Part shown: piece after piece, positions 1 through 5,358 of the stretch
How positions within the stretch are numbered: the first letter of the stretch is position 1
Layout of the letters: every line of letters starts with the position of its first letter
From: Victivallaceae bacterium
GTDB lineage: Bacteria > Verrucomicrobiota > Lentisphaeria > Victivallales > Victivallaceae
NCBI GenBank assembly: GCA_028717165.1
Contig: JAQUOK010000267.1
Location: 1-5,377 of the forward strand
Length of the DNA: 5,377 nt
Direction of reading: 5' to 3'
Program-made: the position numbers and the translations under genes
The notes under the pieces: generated by a model
What the model saw: the letters and a program-made list of their open reading frames with translations, nothing else
What the model was told of the DNA's origin: nothing
Database searches by the model: none

Positions 1-641
1 TAATTTCTGCTCCGGGCAAAAGCCGCCATGTCCTCGAAACCACCCCGTAAATTATCCGTAATAATTATTTCCTCATCCACAGCAACCGGAGCGGAATCAA
101 TCGAAACACAAATTTTCATATCTTTTCTCAAAGCCTGTTGCAAGCGCGATAACTGGTACCCGATAAAAATGGCCGCATCGATGTTATCCAGACGGCGGAG
201 TTGCCGGGCAAGCTGTATTTCCGTGACCGCTTCATCGAAGTGCAGAAAAGAGATTTCCGCATTTTGCCGGCCGGCTTCATCAATCATCCCCCGGTAAACT
301 TCTGACACGATCCCCCAGTTTTCGAGTGGCCCCAAAGTGCTGGGGGAAATAGAAGCTTCAGGAAATGGAAAAGCTATTTTGACCATACTTAATTCATGAT
401 TGACATCATCGGCAACAAACGTGCCCTTGGCGGGAACGCGTTCTATATAATTCTGCGATTCCAGCAAATTGAGAGCTTCAATAACCGTCCCGCGGCTGAT
501 CCCGAAACGCTGCGCCAGTTGCCGTTCCCCAGGCATCCGCTTACCCGGCTTGATCCGGCCGGAACGAATATCCTGGATGAGTCTTTCGCTCACCTGGGCC
601 GAAAGCGCGGTTTTACAATTCCTGTCGATAACATCTAACAT
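1..641 (-). CDS. GntR-family regulator with LacI-like sensor domain (C-terminus beyond window)
   Basis: Partial gene: 213 codons are visible, reading leftward from ATG at 639-641 and still open at base 1. Residues about 10-78 form a GntR winged helix-turn-helix: the recognisable core is PGERQLAQRFGISRGTVIEA (residues 37-56), followed by LNLLE and the wing motif AKGTFV (71-76). After a short linker, residues about 85-213 look like the first lobe of a LacI/periplasmic-binding-protein-like sensor domain (VYRGMIDEAG, IDAAIFIGYQ, then IITDNLRGGFEDMA, the usual 'dN..G' stretch). This is the AraR-type architecture, in which a sugar or related ligand would control DNA binding; the ligand cannot be told from the sequence. 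The start is supported by AGG at 648-650, six bases before the ATG. A promoter and palindromic operator lie directly upstream, so autoregulation is inferred. The gene has no complete neighbour in the window that it obviously controls. Confidence 0.88.
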   Translation of the reverse strand, partial: MLDVIDRNCKTALSAQVSERLIQDIRSGRIKPGKRMPGERQLAQRFGISRGTVIEALNLLESQNYIERVPAKGTFVADDVNHELSMVKIAFPFPEASISPSTLGPLENWGIVSEVYRGMIDEAGRQNAEISFLHFDEAVTEIQLARQLRRLDNIDAAIFIGYQLSRLQQALRKDMKICVSIDSAPVAVDEEIIITDNLRGGFEDMAAFARSRN

Positions 642-670
642 AACCTGCCTGCTAAAATTACTGGATTATT

Positions 671-684
671 CTGGACTAGTCCAG
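671..684. promoter_or_regulatory. Perfect 14-bp palindrome, probable regulator operator
   Basis: CTGGACTAGTCCAG is a perfect inverted repeat with no spacer. It lies roughly at +6 to +20 of the predicted transcript of the GntR/LacI regulator, between promoter and start codon, where bound protein would block early transcription. Length and symmetry fit a dimeric GntR-family winged helix. A partial repeat of the half site, CTGGA, occurs ten bases away at 661-665. Binding by the adjacent regulator is inferred from position only. Confidence 0.65.
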
Positions 685-696
685 TTTATATGGAAT

Positions 697-725
697 ATAA
701 TAATATATGAATAATAATTTGTCAA
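697..725 (-). promoter_or_regulatory. Sigma-70-type promoter of the GntR/LacI regulator gene
   Basis: Read on the minus strand, a perfect -35 box TTGACA (720-725) is followed, after exactly 17 bases, by TATTAT (697-702), one mismatch from the consensus -10 box. The predicted transcription start is near 690, about 50 bases before the regulator start codon. The region is very AT-rich. This is the best-matching promoter seen in the window. Confidence 0.7.
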
Positions 726-769
726 TACATTAATAAAAAATTTCCGTAATTAAAGGCATTTCCGGGTAA

Positions 770-810
770 AGCGGCGGAGAACCGCTGCAATCCCAAGAGC
801 CTTGCGGCTC
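770..810 (-). terminator. Two small hairpins downstream of the SurA/PpiD-like gene, possible terminator
   Basis: On the minus strand, beginning 34 bases after the stop of the SurA/PpiD-like gene, GAGCC (806-810) and GGCTC (797-801) pair around a GCAA tetraloop, a stable GNRA type. Further on, AGCGG (782-786) can pair with CCGCT (770-774), or GCGG with CCGC around TTCT. Neither hairpin is followed by a clear run of U, so intrinsic termination is uncertain; a paired-palindrome repeat is an alternative. The rest of the 642-843 gap holds the regulator promoter and operator and nothing coding. Confidence 0.35.
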
Positions 811-843
811 AGCAAAAATATGTAAGGGGTGTGAACTAACCGA

Positions 844-2535
844 TTACTGCTCGTTCCGTTTGCATTTCGATTGAAGCCAGGTATAGAAAGTATTCTGGAC
901 AATGGAAGTTTTCTGCATCTTATATATGTTCGTTATCGTCTCTTTCTGCTTTTTATCCAAACCCGACATCGCAGGAAGAATACGTTTCCTGAGGACAATT
1001 ACAAGGGCTCCTTCCTGAATTCGCTGAGGAGACGCTATTTCTCCGTCGGCAAGCCCCATTGCCGTCCGGACAATGTTGCCGGCATACTGCATGCGGGGCT
1101 GAGACATCAATGAAAACGGCTCCGCCATTTTGAATTCAGGATTCTTCGAAGCATTCACCGCCTTTAAACGGGCACCCTTGTCCAGCTTCTGCAATTTAGC
1201 CACAAACTCGCGGGCCTGGCTGCGGGCCGTCTTCAAGGCTTCCTGTTCCTTCAGCTTGGCGATAATTTTTTCTTTTATCTCCTCAAAAAATGCCGGACGG
1301 GGCACTATCCTGTCAATAATAAAAGCGACATAGGCGGCTTCCGCACCAACAACCGAATTGGAAACCGGTACTTCCCTTGAAATGCTGATCTCACGAACCA
1401 GTTCCGGTTCTTTTACGGAAGACGATATCTTATCAGCATCGTCACTGATCCAGTCCGTAACAACGGCTTTGTTCTTAAACTCGGCGACGAGTTCTTCAAA
1501 AACTTTCCGCTGTTTTTTTTCTGCGCTTTCACCAATTGCGTCATAAGCGGCTTCCGCAAACGCGGCCGCCTTATCCGAAGCAAATTTTTTAGCATAACGG
1601 GCAGCCAATATCTCTTTTGCCTTGTTAGCGGTTTTCTCGAACGGCAACGGAACGGATTTTCCGTTTTTCGCCTTTTTCTTACTATTATCCGGAAACAGAC
1701 CGGGGTTTTTATCATAAAAATCCCTGACCGCTTTCGGCGTAAGCTCCTGCGCGACAAGTTTTTTGATTTCAGGGCCGTCATACCTGAACGCAACCAGCAA
1801 AATTTTGGTTTTACCGGGAATATAATCTTCCTGGGCGGGAGTATAGCCGGCAAAATAATTCTTGGCGTCCTCAAGACTGACTTTTACTTTTCCGAGGTAT
1901 TGCGCCTTATCAAAAATACCATAGGAAACATAATATTTTTCATTCAGCAGTTTGTAATATTCACGGATCTCGCTTTCGGTAACCACAACGCTGTCGCGCA
2001 GTTCCTCAAGCAGTTTATCCTTGATCAGATATTCCCTGACCGCGGCATCAAGGTCGGCCGCAGTGAAACCGTTGGCTTTCAGGTCGCCGTCAATATAGGA
2101 AGCGTAAAGCTTCTTATCAAAAGCTTTAGTTTCCGCATTCCTGAATTTTGCCCGCTCAAAAATAAAAGCGGAAATTTCCTTATCGCCGACCCTGATCCCC
2201 CGCCTTTCGGCAGCGGCCAGAAGTCCCAGCCCTATAAAAGCGCCTGTCTGCGCCCGGTTAGCCGCAGCATAACTGTTAAGACCGGAATTATACAGAATAT
2301 CAGTAATTATCAGTTCGCGGTCAGCGCTTTCGGCAACTTCATCGCGGGTAACCGTCTTTCCGAAAATTTCACCATAAACGCCTTTCTTGCCCCATCCCCA
2401 GCGGGAAAAGAAACCGCTGAATCCGGCCCCCGGCTGCATGAATCCCATAAACGCTATTATAATTACTACGGTTATAAGGCCGAAAATAACCCGGCCGTGA
2501 CGGCTGAAAACTGTATTGATTTTTCTAATAACCAT
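844..2535 (-). CDS. Membrane-anchored SurA/PpiD-like periplasmic folding factor
   Basis: Predicted 563 residues. The short basic amino end (VIRK, RHGR) is followed by one hydrophobic helix at about residues 16-33, placing the bulk in the periplasm, as in PpiD. Next come KGVYGEIFGKTVTRDEVAES, matching the 'G..G..It..ef' opening of SurA_N/PpiD chaperone domains, and a long helical region including a degraded-looking 'VTESEIREYY' segment typical of these proteins just before the isomerase part. The later stretch with EEIKEKIIAKLKEQEALKTA resembles the C-terminal helices that pack back on the N-domain. I see no convincing parvulin catalytic core in the middle, so chaperone activity is more likely than proline isomerisation. 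Length is near that of E. coli PpiD (about 620). The start is backed by AAGGA at 2543-2547, seven bases before the ATG. Divergent from the pseudopilin gene; separate from the regulator, which has its own promoter. Confidence 0.75.
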   Translation of the reverse strand: MVIRKINTVFSRHGRVIFGLITVVIIIAFMGFMQPGAGFSGFFSRWGWGKKGVYGEIFGKTVTRDEVAESADRELIITDILYNSGLNSYAAANRAQTGAFIGLGLLAAAERRGIRVGDKEISAFIFERAKFRNAETKAFDKKLYASYIDGDLKANGFTAADLDAAVREYLIKDKLLEELRDSVVVTESEIREYYKLLNEKYYVSYGIFDKAQYLGKVKVSLEDAKNYFAGYTPAQEDYIPGKTKILLVAFRYDGPEIKKLVAQELTPKAVRDFYDKNPGLFPDNSKKKAKNGKSVPLPFEKTANKAKEILAARYAKKFASDKAAAFAEAAYDAIGESAEKKQRKVFEELVAEFKNKAVVTDWISDDADKISSSVKEPELVREISISREVPVSNSVVGAEAAYVAFIIDRIVPRPAFFEEIKEKIIAKLKEQEALKTARSQAREFVAKLQKLDKGARLKAVNASKNPEFKMAEPFSLMSQPRMQYAGNIVRTAMGLADGEIASPQRIQEGALVIVLRKRILPAMSGLDKKQKETITNIYKMQKTSIVQNTFYTWLQSKCKRNEQ

Positions 2536-2606
2536 TTATAGATCCTTGTCTTCAAATTTTAAAGCTCCGCCGGCAAAATGAACTTGCGCATAAGCTTAGA
2601 AATGTT

Positions 2607-2634
2607 AAAATAGGATATTTTATGTTTTTAGCAA
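2607..2634 (-). promoter_or_regulatory. Possible promoter of the SurA/PpiD-like gene
   Basis: On the minus strand, TTGCTA (2629-2634) and TATTTT (2607-2612) are separated by 16 bases and sit about 70 bases before the start codon. Each box departs from consensus at two positions, and the surroundings are AT-rich enough for such matches to occur by chance, so this is only the best candidate. Confidence 0.3.
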
Positions 2635-2638
2635 GGGA

Positions 2639-2662
2639 TTATTTTCAAAAAACTGAAAATAA
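2639..2662. repeat. AT-rich inverted repeat in the divergent intergenic region
   Basis: TTATTTTCA (2639-2647) and TGAAAATAA (2654-2662) are perfect 9-base inverted arms around a 6-base spacer. It lies just upstream of the candidate promoter of the SurA/PpiD-like gene and about 140 bases before the pseudopilin start, so it could bind a dimeric regulator serving either direction. As an RNA hairpin it would be weak. No known operator family is recognised. Confidence 0.5.
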
Positions 2663-2709
2663 AATCGATATTACCCGACAAAATATAAAAATAAGCGGAT
2701 TTTTATTCT

Positions 2710-2728
2710 TTACATGCAATATATGTAA
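2710..2728. promoter_or_regulatory. Inverted repeat upstream of the pseudopilin gene, possible operator
   Basis: TTACAT (2710-2715) and ATGTAA (2723-2728) are perfect 6-base arms separated by 7 bases, a 19-bp operator-like shape, about 72 bases before the pseudopilin start codon. A TATACT hexamer at 2743-2748 could be a -10 box, but no acceptable -35 box lies at the right distance, so an activator-dependent promoter or a non-sigma-70 promoter is possible. The symmetry is clear; the role is inferred. Confidence 0.35.
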
Positions 2729-2799
2729 CCTTTCCGGCGTTATATACTACTATTAAAACAATAAAAGTTTGAATTAACCCCCCGAACCGGGAGTATATT

Positions 2800-3414
2800 A
2801 TGCGCTTTAAAAATTACAGAAATAAAAACCGTTTCACACTCATCGAACTGCTCGTCGTGATATCCATCATCGGAATCCTGGCGGCAATGCTGCTGCCGGC
2901 CCTTAACAAGGCCAGAAAACGAGCCAGGCTTTCCCATTGCGTAAGCAACCTCAAACAAATCGGCGCCGCCTTTACTGGATACCTGGACGATTATGCCGGC
3001 ACATTCCCGGATGCCGCACAAAAACCCAGCCTTGAGCTCAATTACCTTCCGAGAATTGTTGATTTGCTGGAGAAATATGCGGGCAGCAGAAATGTCTTCA
3101 AATGCAACGAAGACGTACGGCCGGAAAGCGATTATTCCACAGATTCTCCGGACAAGACATTTTTTGAGGCGGAAGGTTCGAGCTATGAATATTCCACCCG
3201 GCTGGCAGGAAGAAAGCTCAAAGGCACTTTCGGCAGACATCACACAAGGTCATCCGCGGAAATAATCGTCATGTTCGACTATGAATGTTTCCATAAAAGT
3301 TCAAACCTTATCAATTTTCTTCAGGATGAAGAAGACACTATTCAGGTAAGCAGCAAGGGCGGCTCGAAAAACTACCTGTTCGCAGACTGGCATGTTACCG
3401 ATAAACTGTTCTGA
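2800..3414 (+). CDS. Pseudopilin-like protein with type II/IV N-methylation motif
   Basis: Predicted 204 residues. A basic leader of 11 residues precedes F12-T-L-I-E16, the class III prepilin signal, with the conserved glutamate at mature position +5; a hydrophobic helix spans about residues 14-35 and ends in the PALNKARKRAR signature common in Lentisphaerota and Planctomycetota. C47 followed by NLKQIG, then Y-x-D-D-Y-x-G-x-FP (61-70), a second cysteine in FKC (C102), and FADWHV (194-199) near the end match this large family, whose end usually reads FADGHV. The residue before F12 is arginine, not the glycine of classical prepilins, a substitution seen often in this phylum. GGGAG at 2789-2793, six bases upstream, supports the start. 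Such proteins are presumed processed by a prepilin peptidase and held at the inner membrane or built into a pseudopilus. Its stop overlaps the ribosome binding site of the next gene. Confidence 0.85.
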   Translation: MRFKNYRNKNRFTLIELLVVISIIGILAAMLLPALNKARKRARLSHCVSNLKQIGAAFTGYLDDYAGTFPDAAQKPSLELNYLPRIVDLLEKYAGSRNVFKCNEDVRPESDYSTDSPDKTFFEAEGSSYEYSTRLAGRKLKGTFGRHHTRSSAEIIVMFDYECFHKSSNLINFLQDEEDTIQVSSKGGSKNYLFADWHVTDKLF

Positions 3415-3422
3415 GGACGCTA

Positions 3423-4004
3423 ATGGATAAAACCGCTAAAAAAAACAAGATCATATTAATTACCGGAATATCCATGACTTGTCTGGCGCTGACAGCGACA
3501 GTCGTTTCTGCTCTTATCCCGCGCAAGGCTCCCGATCCGAAAGAACTCGGACCGACTAAAAAAGTCACCTATATGGCCAGTAAAGAATTTGCCCGCCTGC
3601 CGGAAAAGGAAAAAATGAAATATATGTCCCAGCTCGGCCATCCGCGCCAGGCTTTCAGGACGCTCAGCGAAAAAGAACGCCAGGCGGTATTTAAAAATAC
3701 CGGCCGGATCATGCAGAAAAGAATGCAGGAGCATATTACCAAATTCTTTAAAATGAGCCGGGAAGAACAGAACCGGGAACTGGACAGAATGATTGCGGAA
3801 GGTGAAAAGCGCCGGCAGGAAATGGAAGCGCGAAGAGCCGCCAACAGCAGCAATAACGGCAGTAATCGCCAGGGCCCCCCAAGAGGTAATTTCCGGGCAA
3901 TGATGCAGGGCATGCTCGAAAATACGGATTCCACCACCCGGGCACAGATGTCGGAATTCTTCAGGCGCATGCGTGAAAGAAGAACACAAACTCAAGGCAA
4001 ATAA
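3423..4004 (+). CDS. Single-span membrane-anchored protein of unknown function, paralog 1
   Basis: Predicted 193 residues; no family recognised with confidence. A lysine-rich amino end (KKNK) precedes one hydrophobic helix at about 10-32, then IPRKAPDPKEL; the charge pattern suggests the remainder is outside the inner membrane. The body is helical and very charged, with three similar helix-start motifs: LPEKEK (59-64), LSEKER (81-86) and MSREEQ (111-116). A low-complexity Asn/Ser/Gly linker (about 140-155) leads to a conserved tail STTRAQMSEFFRRMRERR (170-187). The motifs loosely recall the LTxxQ signatures of Spy/CpxP-type periplasmic proteins or DUF3106-like repeats, but this is only a resemblance. 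GAGGA at 3413-3417 overlaps the pseudopilin TGA and is five bases from the ATG, so translation is very probably coupled. The second paralog lies 254 bases downstream. Confidence 0.85.
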   Translation: MDKTAKKNKIILITGISMTCLALTATVVSALIPRKAPDPKELGPTKKVTYMASKEFARLPEKEKMKYMSQLGHPRQAFRTLSEKERQAVFKNTGRIMQKRMQEHITKFFKMSREEQNRELDRMIAEGEKRRQEMEARRAANSSNNGSNRQGPPRGNFRAMMQGMLENTDSTTRAQMSEFFRRMRERRTQTQGK

Positions 4005-4080
4005 ATGACTCACATCTCGGCGTTCCGGAATATTAAGGACTTAAATATAAATCTTCAACCAATGAAATATTCGCAGACCG

Positions 4081-4168
4081 GTAGTCGCATGAGCAGCCTG
4101 CTCCGCGACAAAGACGCCGCCGGGTTGAGTCGCTTGGCCATATTGAGCGCAAAGGCGCTCGCGACTAC
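4081..4168. repeat. Inverted pair of palindromes between the two paralogs (BIME-like or structured RNA)
   Basis: Outer arms GTAGTCGC (4081-4088) and GCGACTAC (4161-4168) are perfect reverse complements. Inside are two palindromes: GAGCA/TGCTC (4091-4095 with 4099-4103) and GAGCGC/GCGCTC (4145-4150 with 4155-4160, loop AAAG). The pentamer GTCGC/GCGAC occurs in alternating order at 4084-4088, 4105-4109, 4129-4133 and 4161-4165, so either two separate hairpins or one large nested stem can form. The layout is that of two inverted copies of one repeat unit, GAGC-palindrome-GCTC then GCGACTAC. It sits in the 254-base gap between the paralogs (4005-4258), where I see no convincing gene. Partial terminator or mRNA-processing activity is possible; no U run follows. 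Confidence 0.65.
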
Positions 4169-4258
4169 TTGTCGGCGAAAGATCAAGCGGAAAACCGGGA
4201 AGTTAACGGCTCGGAGCTGACACGAACCACGAAATGTGAGTAAATAGGAAATATCCGA

Positions 4259-4867
4259 ATGAATAATGATAAAAAGAATAAGATAATACTGGGCAGCGGA
4301 ATATCCTTTGCTTCTTTTACCATACTTGCTGCTATCGTTTCCGCCTTTATTCCCCGGACCGCCCCGGATCCGAAAAAACTTGACGCCAGAACCAAACTCG
4401 CCTATATGGCCACAAAACAATTCGCGGCGCTTCCCGAAGCGGAAAAGGTCAAATATGTAAAGAGCGTGGGCCGTTCCCGCAGGGCTTACCGGCAGCTTAG
4501 TCCCGCAGAACGTGAAAAAGTGGCTCAGAACACCAGAAAAGTAAGATTCATGGAAATGAAGGAACGTACTCAAAAATTCTTTAAAATGAGCCGGGAAGAA
4601 CAGAATAAATACCTGGATGAAATGATTGCCAGACAGGAACAGCGGCGGCAAACCAGAGAAGCCGGGAGACCCCGGAACGACAACAGTAACAGCGCTGATA
4701 CTAATAACCGCCGCAACACCTCCGCTTCGAATACCGGCCGGCGGAACGTAAACCGCAACGCCCGGCGCCAGGGTATGCTTGAAGGCGTGGATTCCACCAC
4801 CCGCGCCCAGATGTCGGAATTTTTCCGGCGCCTCAGGGAAAGAAGACAACAAACTCAGGGAAGATAA
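4259..4867 (+). CDS. Single-span membrane-anchored protein of unknown function, paralog 2
   Basis: Predicted 202 residues, clearly a tandem duplicate of the preceding gene. The order is the same: KKNK start, membrane helix at about 9-31, IPRTAPDPKKL, motifs LPEAEK (58-63), LSPAER (80-85) and MSREEQ (110-115), an Asn/Arg-rich linker (about 137-170) longer than in paralog 1, and the tail STTRAQMSEFFRRLRERR (179-196). Conservation is strongest around KFFKMSREEQN and in the tail, and weakest in the linker, suggesting two functional modules joined by a flexible spacer. Function is not recognised. AGGA at 4246-4249, nine bases before the ATG, supports the start. It may be read through from the pseudopilin transcript, although the palindromic element between the paralogs could reduce this; no clear promoter of its own was seen. 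Confidence 0.85.
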   Translation: MNNDKKNKIILGSGISFASFTILAAIVSAFIPRTAPDPKKLDARTKLAYMATKQFAALPEAEKVKYVKSVGRSRRAYRQLSPAEREKVAQNTRKVRFMEMKERTQKFFKMSREEQNKYLDEMIARQEQRRQTREAGRPRNDNSNSADTNNRRNTSASNTGRRNVNRNARRQGMLEGVDSTTRAQMSEFFRRLRERRQQTQGR

Positions 4868-4886
4868 CGGCCAACTTGAACTAACG

Positions 4887-4966
4887 GTTTTAATCTCGCC
4901 TTCAGACGGAAAAACGTGTTACGTACTATACTTGTGCGATTCCGCTTGAAACCGGGATCACAAACA
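4887..4966. repeat. Decayed copy of the paired-palindrome element
   Basis: Compared with the better preserved element at 5143-5231, the right arm (4940-4966) matches its right arm (5200-5226) at 21 of 27 positions without gaps, including the ACAAACA end. The left arm (4887-4911) contains CGCCTTCAG and CGGAA and aligns to the family arm with a single-base gap. The two arms lie about as far apart as in the other copy (about 80 against 78 bases from arm end to arm end). The centre has diverged. Palindrome symmetry is partly lost, so this is an older copy. Confidence 0.55.
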
Positions 4967-5142
4967 GCCCCCTCCAGCATTCCTATGAACTTAACCGGCT
5001 GTGCCGGGATTTTCAAGTAGGCCGGCTTTCGATGAAAGCGGCAAAGAGCAATATTATACGGCCCATCAACGTGCATGTCGCCGGTCTCATCGACCGGGGC
5101 GTGAATATCCACTTTGACAGGCAGAGGCTGAACAAGGAATAA
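4966..5142 (+). pseudogene. Probable remnant of a LacI-type regulator sensor domain (C-terminal fragment)
   Basis: An open frame with no usable start at its beginning ends at TAA 5140-5142 and gives 58 residues after the decayed element. It reads like protein: ELNRLCRDFQVGRL, then SNIIRPINVHVAG followed by LIDRGVNIHFDRQ. The order 'vGRLa...', 'rPi.v.VpG.LidRGs' is that of the last helix and strands of LacI-type sensor domains, which is the basis of the call. The same frame is open back to 4894, but those bases belong to the repeat element. The first ATG in frame, 5032-5034, has no ribosome binding site and would give only 36 residues. The fragment ends directly against the next element at 5143. 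Alternative: a chance open frame; codon-level appearance argues against this but does not exclude it. Confidence 0.4.
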
Positions 5143-5231
5143 TCATGCGTTTGCAGTACCGCTTTTAAGCGGAATTATCCGGCTGGTTAACGTTGCCTGT
5201 TCCGCCTGAAGGCGGTACTACAAACATATGA
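5143..5231. repeat. Paired-palindrome element with 32-base inverted arms (REP/BIME or MITE-like)
   Basis: Arms 5143-5174 and 5200-5231 are inverted copies, 26 of 32 positions matching, starting TCAT and including GTTTG-x-AGTACCGC and GCGGAA. Each arm is itself palindromic: CCGCTT/AAGCGG at 5159-5172 and CCGCCT/AGGCGG at 5202-5215. Substitutions between the arms keep each hairpin paired (TTTTAA against CTTCAG centres). The 25-base centre is unrelated to the arms. No protein is encoded and no target-site duplication is evident. This is the build of bacterial REP pairs or small non-autonomous elements, probably present in many copies in the genome. Confidence 0.7.
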
Positions 5232-5332
5232 CTATTGTCTCCAAGCGGTCAAAATAACGCCGTGTGCAAGTTTTTTTATTGTGCCTGCCGGGATACGGCT
5301 TGTTTTCGAATACCGCCGCATTACACATTTCC

Positions 5333-5358
5333 TGGAGGGCGAGTGTCCCCACGAGCCG
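5333..5358. repeat. Imperfect palindrome, possible second dispersed repeat family
   Basis: GGCGAGTG (5338-5345) and CACGAGCC (5350-5357) can pair at 6 of 8 positions around TCCC. The GGAGGGCGAG...GAGCCG style resembles intergenic repeats I associate with Lentisphaerota and Verrucomicrobiota, but this is recollection, not a search. No gene could be supported in the surrounding 5232-5377, whose short open frames lack starts or family resemblance. Confidence 0.3.

Noticed and set aside
1152..1170. CCGCCTTTAAACGGG resembling the palindromic unit of the right-hand element
   Set aside because: It lies inside the SurA/PpiD-like coding region, lacks the AGTA and GCGGAA flanks, and is explained by coding sequence.
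1900..2541. 213-codon plus-strand open frame opposite the SurA/PpiD-like gene
   Set aside because: The minus-strand frame has membrane anchor, ribosome binding site and family features; the plus-strand translation has none.
4005..4220. A 71-codon open frame starting directly after the stop of paralog 1 (TAAATG)
   Set aside because: It has no ribosome binding site of its own beyond the coding end of paralog 1, reads through the paired-palindrome repeat, and shows no recognisable domain. The TAAATG junction alone is weak evidence.
4085..4240. A second protein-like frame in the same gap, ending in TRTTKCE
   Set aside because: It has no start codon and begins within the repeat arm; the amino acid pattern is explained by the repeat sequence and is not linked to a known family.
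4055..4852. Long minus-strand open frame opposite paralog 2 (and a similar one at 3456-4013 opposite paralog 1)
   Set aside because: Both mirror the paralogs on the other strand, lack ribosome binding sites, and translate to Phe/His-rich sequence without domain character. They are shadows of real genes.
4855..5112. 85-codon minus-strand open frame across the right-hand remnant
   Set aside because: It covers the decayed repeat copy and the end of paralog 2 and has no family resemblance; the plus-strand reading of the same stretch looks more protein-like.
5270..5278. Run of seven T as a possible terminator
   Set aside because: No stable hairpin precedes it on the plus strand, so an intrinsic terminator is not supported.
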